Shown here in pieces: positions 9,000 to 17,748 of a DNA stretch of 64,000 bases; the first letter of the stretch is position 1; every line of letters begins with the position of its first letter. The stretch is from Kurthia huakuii LAM0618 (GTDB lineage Bacteria; Bacillota; Bacilli; Bacillales_A; Planococcaceae), in the NCBI RefSeq assembly GCF_000505545.1, contig NZ_AYTB01000012.1, positions 96,741 through 160,740 on the forward strand, written 5' to 3'. Position numbers and translations under genes: made by a program. A model generated the notes under the pieces. It had not been told where the DNA came from, did not search any database, and worked only from the letters and a program-made list of their open reading frames with translations.

Positions 9000-9018
9000 G
9001 TATTCATTTATGGCCTTG

Positions 9019-9024
9019 ATTGTA
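9019..9024 (-). promoter_or_regulatory. Possible -10 box of rib operon promoter
   Basis: TACAAT on the minus strand, about 20 bases before the first aptamer. The -35 region (TAGTCA at 9042-9047, spacer 17) is weak, so this is tentative. Confidence 0.35.
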
Positions 9025-9106
9025 GCATTAATTTTTTCATTTGACTACTAAAAATAAAAATTCAGAAAATTAATATCTTAAAATCCCCTTTGAAAATGGA
9101 CGATTG

Positions 9107-9147
9107 AAAAAAGCAGAAACCGCATAACGATGCGATTCCTGCTTTTT
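9107..9147 (-). terminator. Intrinsic terminator after MFS gene
   Basis: Minus-strand AAAAAGCAG ... CTGCTTTTTT with an inner TCGCAT/ATGCGG stem. Confidence 0.85.
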
Positions 9148-9157
9148 AAATCTAAGC

Positions 9158-10567
9158 TTATCCCTCTGAAATATTTTTCTCTATTTCTGCTACAGGAACA
9201 ATGACTTTTTTGCTTTTTGGCACAATTAAAATAAAAGCAATGAGCGTCACGACAACGACTGCTAAACACGTATACAGTAAATAGCTAAACCCTTGACTCA
9301 AGTTTTCTGTTTGGACAAACATTCCTAATAGTGACGTAGCTAATAGCGCACCCATACTTACAGCTAATTGCATAACACTCATCGCCACACTAATATCCTT
9401 CGTAGGTAAATTCATTTGAATACCTGTATGGAAAATGGAAATTAACACACCACTTGTACTCCCCCACACAAGGAAAATAACGGTAAGCACAATCGTTGGC
9501 GCTGATACAGTAAAGAATGTTAACGAGAAAATCACGCCCGCAAAAATCAACATGGCGACAATGGCGACCATTTTAAAATCTTTTAATTTTGCAACAACAA
9601 AACCACTTATTGCAGCAAAAATAAAGGACGTAATCCCGCGTTCTGTCATGAAAACACCTGTTTCAGTTGGTGAGAAACCGTGAATATTTTGTAAAAATAA
9701 CGGTAAAAAATAAATCAATCCTGTCGCAGCAAACATCGATGCCATACTTGCGACAATACAAATCGTAAAAATACGATGTTTAAACAAACGTAGCGGAATC
9801 AACGGATCGGCCGCTTTCTTTTGCACTAAAATAAAGCTTATTAAGCTCACACCTAGCACGATTAATAATACAGGTGTCACAGTTGGACTGCCAAATGATG
9901 TTAAACCGACTAACGCTAAAATCGCGACCGACAAAATCGTTGCGCCTAAATAATCCATTTTTGCGTGTTCAGCTTTCGGAATATTTGGCATCAATTTTAA
10001 CACGATAATTAAGCCAATAATACCGACTGGGGCAATTGAGTAGAACACCCAATGCCATGAGAAGTATTGTACGAAAATACCACCAACTGTCGGTGCAATA
10101 ATAGCCGTTAACGCATTTAACGAGCCATAAAACCCTAAAAATTTCGCACGATTATCAATATCAAAAATATCACTAATGACAATTAATGCAACAACAGCTG
10201 TCGTCGCGCCACCAATTCCTTGGATACCTCTAAAAATCATTAAATGATAAATATTTGATACCATCATCGGCGTAATGACTTCTGACACTAAAATAATTAA
10301 AATACCAATAATTAAAATTTGACGCCTGCCATAAATGTCACTTAATTTCCCGACAAATGGCGTAACAATCGCAGAAACAGCCATATTTACAGTAAAAACA
10401 AGTGCATAAAATTGTGCGCCACCAATATCGGTAATAATGCTTGGCAAGGCAATTGAAAACTCAATAGATACCATCATTCCTAATTCCATACATAAGAAAA
10501 TTCCTGCGACGAGTAGTACTTTTTGTTTATATGACATCGATTCAACTGTACGATTTGTTTTGAACAT
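9158..10567 (-). CDS. MFS drug-type exporter, DHA2 (14-helix) family
   Basis: A proton-coupled efflux permease of about 469 residues with roughly 14 hydrophobic helices. Motif A is present as GKLSDIYGRRQILI after helix 2, and motif C-like glycine-rich sequence follows (LTAIIAPTVGGIFVQYFSWHW). The ATG at 10567 has GAGG eight bases upstream; a GTG three codons earlier is less well placed. It follows the acyl-CoA dehydrogenase operon on the same strand, but a terminator separates them. The substrate is unknown. Confidence 0.88.
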   Translation of the reverse strand: MFKTNRTVESMSYKQKVLLVAGIFLCMELGMMVSIEFSIALPSIITDIGGAQFYALVFTVNMAVSAIVTPFVGKLSDIYGRRQILIIGILIILVSEVITPMMVSNIYHLMIFRGIQGIGGATTAVVALIVISDIFDIDNRAKFLGFYGSLNALTAIIAPTVGGIFVQYFSWHWVFYSIAPVGIIGLIIVLKLMPNIPKAEHAKMDYLGATILSVAILALVGLTSFGSPTVTPVLLIVLGVSLISFILVQKKAADPLIPLRLFKHRIFTICIVASMASMFAATGLIYFLPLFLQNIHGFSPTETGVFMTERGITSFIFAAISGFVVAKLKDFKMVAIVAMLIFAGVIFSLTFFTVSAPTIVLTVIFLVWGSTSGVLISIFHTGIQMNLPTKDISVAMSVMQLAVSMGALLATSLLGMFVQTENLSQGFSYLLYTCLAVVVVTLIAFILIVPKSKKVIVPVAEIEKNISEG

Positions 10568-10597
10568 CGACTTCACCTCGAGTTAAGATTTTCCATA

Positions 10598-10650
10598 CAA
10601 AAAACTTCTCTTAGCAATGTCCTATACACTAACAAATGCTAAAAGAAGTC
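10598..10650 (-). terminator. Terminator of the igr-like operon
   Basis: ACTTCTTTTAGCA pairs with TGCTAAGAGAAGT on the minus strand, followed by TTTTTT, after the last acyl-CoA dehydrogenase gene. Confidence 0.8.
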
Positions 10651-10677
10651 CCATTCCAAATAGTAACCAACTATTTT

Positions 10678-11844
10678 TTAAGAAATCAGTAAATTTTCAT
10701 TTTCTGTGGCTGTAGCAGTGGCATCCCAACCAAGCGCAGCAATTGCACGGTCGTAGTATTGTGCTTGTGTTCCTAAATAATTTTCATAGAATCGCGAACG
10801 TTTTACAAATAAGTGACAATCAATTTCTTCAGTGAAACCAATACCACCATGAATTTGAATATTGTGCGCCGCAATGTCGACAAATGCTTGTGTTGCAAAA
10901 ATACGTGCGCTACAAATCGCTTCAACACGATCCTCTGATGTTGTTTCAAGTGCCCAGTTTGCATAGTATGACAGCGAACGCGCTGTTTCAAGCGATAACT
11001 TCATATCAGCTAAGCGGTGTTTAATCGCTTGATAGCGGCCAATTGCTTGACCAAACTGCTCGCGGATACATGCGTATTCACTTGCCACTTCAACGATTTT
11101 TTCCATCGCGCCAACGCAAACCGATGAGACAGCCGCATTGTACGATAATAAACCTTCTTGAAGGATTCCCCAACCATCTCCAAGTGGTCCAATCAATGCG
11201 TTCAGTGGCACTTGTACATCATCAAACAGGACATTTGATAATTGACGTGTTTCATCAAATCCTTTTTGAGCTGTTATTGTCAGGCCTGGCGTATCCTTAT
11301 CGACAATCACAATGCTCACTTCATCGTTTACGCGCACGGGAACGATGAAGTACTGTGCAAGTGCAACATCGGCTACTTGCGTTTTCACACCATTTAGCGT
11401 AAATTGCTCTTGTTCGAGTGTTGCAACGAGCTGAATTCCTTTTTCTGTATAACTACGTTTCGGCTCGAGCCAAGCAACCGTAAATGCCTTTTCCCCGCTT
11501 GCTACTTCAGATAAATAATGTTGCTTCTGCTCTGTTGTAGCAAACTGCTCAATGATCGGTACCGCAAAGGCACTCGTTTCTAAAAAGACGCCGGGCATTA
11601 ATGTACGACCGAACTCTTCCATAATCGGTACAAGATCGAGTTTACCAAGCCCCATACCGTCATAATCATCTGGAATGTTGACCATCATACAGCCAAGCTC
11701 ATTGACACCTGCAACTGCTTGCTTGACCGCTTCGACATCCCCTGCAATATAGTCGCGCGCTACTTTCGTTTGCTCTTGGTCATTCAGGTATTTACGCACA
11801 AACTTACGAAACATTTCTTGCTCTTCATTTAATGAGAAATCCAT
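10678..11844 (-). CDS. Acyl-CoA dehydrogenase-like subunit lacking catalytic Glu
   Basis: A 388-residue acyl-CoA dehydrogenase fold protein (N-terminal helical, beta, C-terminal helical domains), last gene of the seven-gene operon. The usual catalytic glutamate is missing at both known positions: the helix-G site reads LLSYNAA (Tyr/Asn instead of Glu) and the C-terminal YEGT motif reads YLGT (residues 357-360). In actinobacterial ChsE-type enzymes two unlike chains form a heterotetramer with one catalytic chain, so I infer this is the non-catalytic partner of the preceding gene product. Q265 and the QIHGGIGFTEE motif for FAD contact are present. Confidence 0.85.
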   Translation of the reverse strand: MDFSLNEEQEMFRKFVRKYLNDQEQTKVARDYIAGDVEAVKQAVAGVNELGCMMVNIPDDYDGMGLGKLDLVPIMEEFGRTLMPGVFLETSAFAVPIIEQFATTEQKQHYLSEVASGEKAFTVAWLEPKRSYTEKGIQLVATLEQEQFTLNGVKTQVADVALAQYFIVPVRVNDEVSIVIVDKDTPGLTITAQKGFDETRQLSNVLFDDVQVPLNALIGPLGDGWGILQEGLLSYNAAVSSVCVGAMEKIVEVASEYACIREQFGQAIGRYQAIKHRLADMKLSLETARSLSYYANWALETTSEDRVEAICSARIFATQAFVDIAAHNIQIHGGIGFTEEIDCHLFVKRSRFYENYLGTQAQYYDRAIAALGWDATATATENENLLIS

Positions 11845-11862
11845 TGACCTTCACCAACCCTT

Positions 11863-13056
11863 CTAGCGACCGACATCTTTTGGCAAGCCTAAGATGCGCT
11901 CCGCAATCGTATTTTTTTGAATTTCACTCGTACCGCCACCAATCGTTTGGCCGAATGAATACAAGTAATTTTTCTGCCAATAACCTTGGTCTTGTACAGC
12001 ATCTTCTTCCCACAGCATCCCTGCATGACCTTGAATCGAAATAGCTTCTGAGAACAATTTTTTCGTCATTTCACTCACAAATAATTTATCCATTGAGCCT
12101 TCAACACCTGGATGCCCAACTTTTAGCTGCTTCGTCAAATTGCGATAATAGTTCAATAATGAGCCGCGCTGATTCATATATAAATCAAGCAAGCGTTTGC
12201 GTACTTCTGGCTTCGCAATCAGTGGCGCATCATCTTCGGTAACCGTTTGCGCTACTTCAACAAGCTCTGCAAACTGTTGTTCAAGTGAGAATACTTGCGC
12301 ACCAATACCGGTACGTTCGTGCATCAATAGGGCGATTGTTACGCGCCAGCCATCATCAACTTGCCCGATAATTTCGCTATCATACGCGACGGCATCCGTT
12401 AAATACACTTCGTTGAAATCATGCTCCCCATTCATTTGAATAATCGGGCGTACTTCAACGCCCGGCTGATTCATATCAAGCAAGAAACATGTAATGCCAT
12501 GATGCTTTTTCTCGCCCTTGCTCGTACGGGCCACAAGGAAGCAGCGATCCGCAAAGTGCGCAAAGCTCGTCCAAATTTTTTGACCATTAATAATCCATTT
12601 ATCGCCTTTTTTCACAGCGGTCGTTTGCACTGCCGCTAAATCTGAACCCGCATTTGGCTCAGAATAACCTTGGCACCATACTTCTTCCCCTGTTAAAATT
12701 TTCGGAATGTATTTTTCTTGTTGCTCCGGCGTCCCAATTTGCATCAATGTCGGCCCAACCATATGAAGGCCTACATAGTTAACAAGTGGCGGTGCTTTCA
12801 CGCGCACCATCTCTTGATGATAAATAATTTCTTCCATGAGTGTCGCATTGCGGCCACCATGTTTTTGGGGCCAAGCAATCGCTGCCCAGCGGCTATCTGC
12901 TAATGTTTTTTGCCATTGGCGTAAAAATTGCCCAAGCGCCGCCTCTTCTGTTGGCAGCTGTTGCGATTCTAACCAGCCCTCCGGTAAATTTTCTTCAAGC
13001 CATGTACGCAATTCTTGGCGAAACTGTTCTTCTTGTACTGTGTATGAAAAATCCAT
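11863..13056 (-). CDS. Acyl-CoA dehydrogenase, probable catalytic subunit
   Basis: A 397-residue FAD enzyme forming the alpha,beta double bond in an acyl-CoA. FAD and substrate motifs include CQGYSEPNAGSDLA, KIWTSFAH and GGGTSEIQKNTIAERILGLP. The C-terminal YEG glutamate is Gly here, but E247 in LLMHERTGIGA sits at the helix-G position used by isovaleryl-CoA dehydrogenase and several steroid enzymes. It lies between the DUF35 gene (17-base gap) and the second dehydrogenase (18-base gap), which supports a heteromeric enzyme. Confidence 0.9.
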   Translation of the reverse strand: MDFSYTVQEEQFRQELRTWLEENLPEGWLESQQLPTEEAALGQFLRQWQKTLADSRWAAIAWPQKHGGRNATLMEEIIYHQEMVRVKAPPLVNYVGLHMVGPTLMQIGTPEQQEKYIPKILTGEEVWCQGYSEPNAGSDLAAVQTTAVKKGDKWIINGQKIWTSFAHFADRCFLVARTSKGEKKHHGITCFLLDMNQPGVEVRPIIQMNGEHDFNEVYLTDAVAYDSEIIGQVDDGWRVTIALLMHERTGIGAQVFSLEQQFAELVEVAQTVTEDDAPLIAKPEVRKRLLDLYMNQRGSLLNYYRNLTKQLKVGHPGVEGSMDKLFVSEMTKKLFSEAISIQGHAGMLWEEDAVQDQGYWQKNYLYSFGQTIGGGTSEIQKNTIAERILGLPKDVGR

Positions 13057-13073
13057 CGCAATCCCTCCTCAAC

Positions 13074-13508
13074 TTATGCGAGCGTCCATTGTGGCAACGC
13101 GCGGTCCTCTGTAATGTCTTGCCACACCATCTTCACTGGTGTGCCGATATCAAGCTGTTCAGCCGTTGCTCCTAATACATTGCCGATAATTTTAACATCT
13201 GGTAAATGGTCCAGTTCAACAACCGCAATCACAAGTGGTACATCGTTTTCAAAGCCTGGTAAAAATGGGCGATACGATACGACATACGTATAAATCGTGC
13301 CGCTAATATCGGTGCCTTGATTTTCCCATACAAGCTCTTGGCTACCACAGTGTGCACATGCTGGACCCGGTGGATGTGCATAGGTATTGCAGCTCGTACA
13401 TTTTTGAAGCACAAGCTCGTGACGATCCGCCGCATCCCAGTACGGTGCATTATCAATTGTTTTTAATGGAATTGGTTTCGCATACTCTACCTTTGTTTCT
13501 TCAATCAT
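13074..13508 (-). CDS. DUF35 Zn-ribbon/OB-fold protein
   Basis: A 144-residue protein with a rubredoxin-like zinc ribbon (C37-x2-C40, C51-x2-C54) and a C-terminal OB fold. Proteins of this family pair with thiolase-like enzymes; in Mycobacterium the DUF35 part of ChsH2 is needed by the aldolase Ltp2. The gene follows the Ltp2-like gene by 11 bases, which fits that partnership. The start at 13508 has GGGGGAG upstream; the longer open frame lacks a ribosome site. Confidence 0.88.
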   Translation of the reverse strand: MIEETKVEYAKPIPLKTIDNAPYWDAADRHELVLQKCTSCNTYAHPPGPACAHCGSQELVWENQGTDISGTIYTYVVSYRPFLPGFENDVPLVIAVVELDHLPDVKIIGNVLGATAEQLDIGTPVKMVWQDITEDRALPQWTLA

Positions 13509-13519
13509 GTGAACTCCCC

Positions 13520-14683
13520 CTATTTTCGTAAAATCATCGCGCCGGCCATATCTGGACCTGCCCAACCTGTACAAATTGCAATATCATGTTTTTTCGCCTG
13601 ACGTTCCGTACCTTCATATTCACCGCGTACTTGGCGGACGATTTCAAGCACGTTGTTCATGCCATGTGTATAACCTTCTGATAACATGCCACCAGCTAAG
13701 TTCGTTGGCAATTGACCATCGATTTTCAAATTCCCTGCGGCTACAAAATCGCCAACCTCGCCTTTTGGTGCTAGACCATATGCCTCTAATTGACGCAGTA
13801 CAACCCAGCTAAAGCAGTCGTAAATTGAAGCGATATCAATATCTTGCGGGCCAACACCAGCCGCCTCATAAAGTGGCTTTGCAACATAGTCTGACGCGAC
13901 CTCGTCGATATTTTTCCAATAATGCGCGTGTGACACTGCACGACGCGCCGCCATGCCCATAATATATGCCGGTTTTGACTGACAATCTTTCGCCCGCTCG
14001 GCACTTGTCACGATAATCGCATTCGCCTCGTCTGACTCTAAGCAGAAATCATGCTTCGTAAACGGTGAACTTAGCTGTGCCGTTTTTAAATAATCTTCCA
14101 TCGTTAGTGGCTTGCCGTAGAAGAATGCATTTGGATTGCGCTGTGCGTGCTCATAAAAGCTCGTACATACATGTCCTAAATGTTCTTGCGTTAAACCATT
14201 TTGCTTCATATGGCGTGTTGCGAATAAACCAAACCATTGACTTGGACTCGCAGCACCGTATGGAATAATGTGACTGCCACCTTCAAACGCCGATTGTAAT
14301 AGATCACTACTCCAACCGCCACCACCCATGCGGACACCAGAACGTCCATTCATCGAGCGATAAATAAGCACCGTTTTCGCTTGACCTGTTTCAATCAAAC
14401 CTACTGCATCGGCAATCAGCATTTCCGTACTACTACCGCCGCCTAAAATCTCTTTCACGTAATTTGGGCGTACCCCTAAATACGTTGCGAGTTGATGTGG
14501 CGAGCATGAGTCATTCTCACAATAGCTCATGAAGCCATCGATTTCTTTTGCATCAATACCAGCATCCGCAATCGCCGCACGTGCAGCATCTAGTGCTAAA
14601 TGTAGCGGCGTTGTGCCTGAGTTTTTTGAACGTTTACTTTCACCAACACCAACGATGGCATATTTATCTCGAATTTGATTCAT
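13520..14683 (-). CDS. Thiolase-fold protein resembling Ltp2 retro-aldolase
   Basis: A 387-residue member of the SCPx-type thiolase superfamily. The nucleophilic Cys of thiolases is absent (GGGSSTEM in that region), the HDCF motif is YDCF and the GHPxGATG motif is GYTHGMNN. The two tyrosines are exactly 50 residues apart (288 and 338). From memory the Thermomonospora Ltp2 aldolase uses tyrosines with the same spacing, but I could not verify this. Inference: it cleaves a beta-hydroxyacyl-CoA by a retro-aldol step rather than thiolysis. GGAG is eight bases before the ATG at 14683. Confidence 0.8.
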   Translation of the reverse strand: MNQIRDKYAIVGVGESKRSKNSGTTPLHLALDAARAAIADAGIDAKEIDGFMSYCENDSCSPHQLATYLGVRPNYVKEILGGGSSTEMLIADAVGLIETGQAKTVLIYRSMNGRSGVRMGGGGWSSDLLQSAFEGGSHIIPYGAASPSQWFGLFATRHMKQNGLTQEHLGHVCTSFYEHAQRNPNAFFYGKPLTMEDYLKTAQLSSPFTKHDFCLESDEANAIIVTSAERAKDCQSKPAYIMGMAARRAVSHAHYWKNIDEVASDYVAKPLYEAAGVGPQDIDIASIYDCFSWVVLRQLEAYGLAPKGEVGDFVAAGNLKIDGQLPTNLAGGMLSEGYTHGMNNVLEIVRQVRGEYEGTERQAKKHDIAICTGWAGPDMAGAMILRK

Positions 14684-14701
14684 CCGTAACACTCCTTCAA
14701 C

Positions 14702-15115
14702 TTAAAATTGTAGCGTTGCTTCGCCAGAACCAACGACTTTTTCAGGACCTTTTTCTGCATATAATGTTAGTACCGCAAAGCGCGCACCGTGTTGTTCATA
14801 CGTTTCCTTAATAACGCCGCGGCACGTAATCGTATCTTTTGGGAATGTCATCGCACCAAAGCGCATACTGAAATCTTTGACAATCGCGAGGTCACCTGCA
14901 AGATGATTGACATATTCGCCTAAAAAGCCCATGATGAGCATGCCGTGTGCGATAACACCGGGCATGCCGATTTTTTGAGCAAAGGCATCATCGGTATGAA
15001 GTGGATTGAAATCGCCCGATGCGCCAGCATATTTTACGAGCTGTACTTTCGTCACCGGCTCTTTTGTATAAGCAGGAAGCTCCTGCCCTGTTGTCAACTG
15101 CGCTAATTCTAGCAT
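14702..15115 (-). CDS. MaoC-like enoyl-CoA hydratase, catalytic type
   Basis: A hot-dog fold protein of about 137 residues with the hydratase-2 motif YAGASGDFNPLHTDD. The Asp and His pair (D37 and H42 counted from the ATG at 15121) that activates water is intact. It should hydrate a 2-enoyl-CoA to a 3-hydroxyacyl-CoA. AAGGAGG lies only two bases from the ATG at 15121, so the second ATG at 15115 is better spaced. It sits six bases after the second MaoC-like gene; the two probably form a heteromer. Confidence 0.88.
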   Translation of the reverse strand: MLELAQLTTGQELPAYTKEPVTKVQLVKYAGASGDFNPLHTDDAFAQKIGMPGVIAHGMLIMGFLGEYVNHLAGDLAIVKDFSMRFGAMTFPKDTITCRGVIKETYEQHGARFAVLTLYAEKGPEKVVGSGEATLQF

Positions 15116-15127
15116 CGTCATTCCTCC

Positions 15128-15577
15128 TTAGGCATTCGCCGAAACCGAGCGATAAATAATATTTGTACGACTTGTCACGACATGCGCACCAGCTGCATCC
15201 GTCATTTCCGTATCCATGACGATAAATTCCATCGTGCCATTTTTACCTTCACGCTCATAGACATCGGTCACTTTTAACTGACACGTTAGGACATCGCCTG
15301 GGCGAATTGGACGCGTATAAATGAAGCGCTGTTCCCCGTGTAACATACGGCTATATTCGAGTCCTAAATCTAAGTCCTCATCGCTTTCTTCAGACATGGC
15401 GATTGGAAATGTCGGCGGTGCAATAATACCGCCATGTACGGTTTTTTTCGCAAATTCTTCATCGCTATAAAGTGGATTCGTATCGCCAATCGCTTGCGCG
15501 AATTGACGAATATGACACTTTTCCACTTCAACTGTATACGGCTTGCCCGCTTTCCCAATTAAATGTGCTACACTCAT
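15128..15577 (-). CDS. MaoC-like hot-dog protein with altered catalytic His
   Basis: A 149-residue protein of the MaoC N-terminal (FAS1-like dehydratase) type. The motif region reads FAQAIGDTNPLYSDEEFA: D32 is present, but the catalytic His position is Y37. I infer it is the structural partner of the neighbouring 137-residue hydratase, as in ChsH1-ChsH2 and related heteromeric hydratases where only one chain carries the full dyad. GGAGGG lies six bases before the ATG, inside the end of the upstream gene. Confidence 0.85.
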   Translation of the reverse strand: MSVAHLIGKAGKPYTVEVEKCHIRQFAQAIGDTNPLYSDEEFAKKTVHGGIIAPPTFPIAMSEESDEDLDLGLEYSRMLHGEQRFIYTRPIRPGDVLTCQLKVTDVYEREGKNGTMEFIVMDTEMTDAAGAHVVTSRTNIIYRSVSANA

Positions 15578-15579
15578 CG

Positions 15580-17748
15580 CTATCCCTCCATCATTTGTTG
15601 AATCGCTTGTGGCTCTTTCACTACGAGCATCGCGTCTGCTGCTTTAATACCTTTTTCATAAACAACAAGTGGATTAATATCCAGCTCTTGAATATGGTCC
15701 TTGTGATCGGTAATGAGTGCCGAAACTTTTAAGAGCACATCAACAATTGCTTCTTTATCAACAGGTGCTTTTCCGCGTGCACCATGTAAAATCGCTTTTC
15801 CTTGTAATTCATCGATAATATTCAACGCATCCTGACGATTAATTGGTGCTACCTTGAAGGCGATATCTTTAAACACTTCAACGAAAATACCACCAAGTCC
15901 CGCCATAATCACCGGGCCAAATGTGTCATCGTTGTGCGCGCCAATAATCACTTCTACGCCTTCCGCTAACATTTCTTGCACCGACACACCATGAATGCGC
16001 GCCTTTGGATTGTACGCTTGTGCATTTTTCACAATCTCTGCATACGCTTGACTAACCGCTTCTGGTGTTTGGACATTCAAGCGAATGGCATCTGCTTCCG
16101 TTTTATGTGGAATGTCTGGCGAATCGATTTTTAACACGACCGGATAACCAATGGCCGTCGCATGTGTTACCGCCTCTTCAAGCGTTGTCGCGATGCGGCG
16201 CTCTGTTGTCGGAATCTCGTAACGTGACAGCACTGCACTCGCCTGCGCTTCGCTCAATGTTTCACCCGCTACAAGTAAATCACTTAAATCCGCATGTGGT
16301 TGCTTGTAATCTGCTAGTGCCGTTACTTGTGAGCGACGATATGCCTCGCTATATTCAACTAATTTCGTTAACGCACGTACTGGATTTAAACTACATGGCA
16401 CAACGGCGATACCATTTTTCACTAATGTAGCCGTTGCTTTCGGGTACGTCATACCTTCTAATGGGAACGGGAACAACGCAATAACTTTATCACTCGCATT
16501 ACTTAGCTCAATGAACTCTTGCAGTTGTGGCGAGTTTTCATCCCACGCAAACGGGAAATCTGTGAAAATGATGTTGTGTACATCCGGGTCATTTACTAAA
16601 GCTTTTAACGGCTCCAAATAAAATTCCGGATTGGAGACGCTTGCTGCAGCTGTTAAATCAACAGGATTTGCCGTACTCGCATAATCTGGTAAATTTGTTT
16701 GAATTGCTGCGCGCGTTTCTGGTGACAGCTCCATAATGTTTAAGCCATGCGCCTCGCAACGATCCGCTTCATTAATACCACGACCACCTGAGCTCGTAAT
16801 AATAACGGTATTTTTCCCTTTTGGTAATTTGTCGGGATTAAATAATTTCGTAAAACCGATGACATCATCAAAATCTTCTGCGCGAATAATGCCATGCTGC
16901 TTAAAGAAGGCGTCATAAATTTTATCTGAACCTGCAAGTGAACCTGTATGCGAAGCAGCTGCACGACTACCAGCCGAGCTTTTGCCTGTTTTCATTAATA
17001 AAAGAGGTTTATTTTTTGCGAGTGCTTCTTTTGATAACGTTTTCAATTTTTCAGGATTTTTAGCACCTTCTAAATAACCGCTAATAATACTCGTTTGTGA
17101 ATCGTGCACCATATATTCCATGAAATCTTCAAATCCTGATTCCATTTCATTGCCTGTGCTGACAAAATAATTGAAGTTAATGCCATGTTGTGCAGCGGCC
17201 ATATACGTTAACACGCCAAATGCGCCACTTTGCGAAATGTACCCAACGCCGCGCTTGCCATCAAGTGGTACCGTTAAAAATGATGGTGTAAACGTACCGA
17301 TTAAACCATTTTCTGTATTGACGAGTCCAACACAGTTTGGTCCAACGATGCGAATGCCATGCTCTTTCGCTAATTGTGCCAATTCTTGCTGCAACTGTTC
17401 GCCATATTCCCCAGCTTCTGAGAATCCTGACGCAAAAATAATCGCCGCTTTGACATTTTTCGCCGCACATGCTTCAAGCCCTTCTTTAATTTGTTCCAGG
17501 CCTAGACAGAAGATGACGAGATCAACATCCCCTGGCACCTCTGCTAATGTTGGATAGCATGTAAGACCAGCAATTTCTTTTGCCGTACGATGAATTGGAA
17601 TAATATCTCCAGCAAACTTGCCATCGATTAATGCTCGAATTTGAAGATGGCCAATTTTATACGGGCTTTCTGAAGCACCTAAAATAGCAATAGACTGTGG
17701 GTTAAACAACGGTTTCAATGATTCATAGTTTTGTAAATCTTGTGTCAT
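15580..17748 (-). CDS. NDP-forming acyl-CoA ligase (fused AcdA-AcdB type)
   Basis: A 722-residue ligase with a CoA-binding Rossmann domain (FNPQSIAILGASESPYKIG), succinyl-CoA-ligase-like domains, phospho-His loop SAGSRAAASHTGSLAGSD (His near 267) and a C-terminal ATP-grasp domain (PVVLKIDSPDIPHKTEADAI). It interconverts an acid and its acyl-CoA with ATP or GTP. As first gene of the operon it may supply the acyl-CoA used by the downstream enzymes. AAGGGGG lies eight bases before the ATG at 17748. The substrate is unknown. Confidence 0.9.
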   Translation of the reverse strand: MTQDLQNYESLKPLFNPQSIAILGASESPYKIGHLQIRALIDGKFAGDIIPIHRTAKEIAGLTCYPTLAEVPGDVDLVIFCLGLEQIKEGLEACAAKNVKAAIIFASGFSEAGEYGEQLQQELAQLAKEHGIRIVGPNCVGLVNTENGLIGTFTPSFLTVPLDGKRGVGYISQSGAFGVLTYMAAAQHGINFNYFVSTGNEMESGFEDFMEYMVHDSQTSIISGYLEGAKNPEKLKTLSKEALAKNKPLLLMKTGKSSAGSRAAASHTGSLAGSDKIYDAFFKQHGIIRAEDFDDVIGFTKLFNPDKLPKGKNTVIITSSGGRGINEADRCEAHGLNIMELSPETRAAIQTNLPDYASTANPVDLTAAASVSNPEFYLEPLKALVNDPDVHNIIFTDFPFAWDENSPQLQEFIELSNASDKVIALFPFPLEGMTYPKATATLVKNGIAVVPCSLNPVRALTKLVEYSEAYRRSQVTALADYKQPHADLSDLLVAGETLSEAQASAVLSRYEIPTTERRIATTLEEAVTHATAIGYPVVLKIDSPDIPHKTEADAIRLNVQTPEAVSQAYAEIVKNAQAYNPKARIHGVSVQEMLAEGVEVIIGAHNDDTFGPVIMAGLGGIFVEVFKDIAFKVAPINRQDALNIIDELQGKAILHGARGKAPVDKEAIVDVLLKVSALITDHKDHIQELDINPLVVYEKGIKAADAMLVVKEPQAIQQMMEG

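Noticed and set aside
8637..9044. 135-codon open frame on the plus strand
   Set aside because: It runs antisense through both FMN aptamers, whose conservation explains its openness. It has no ribosome site.
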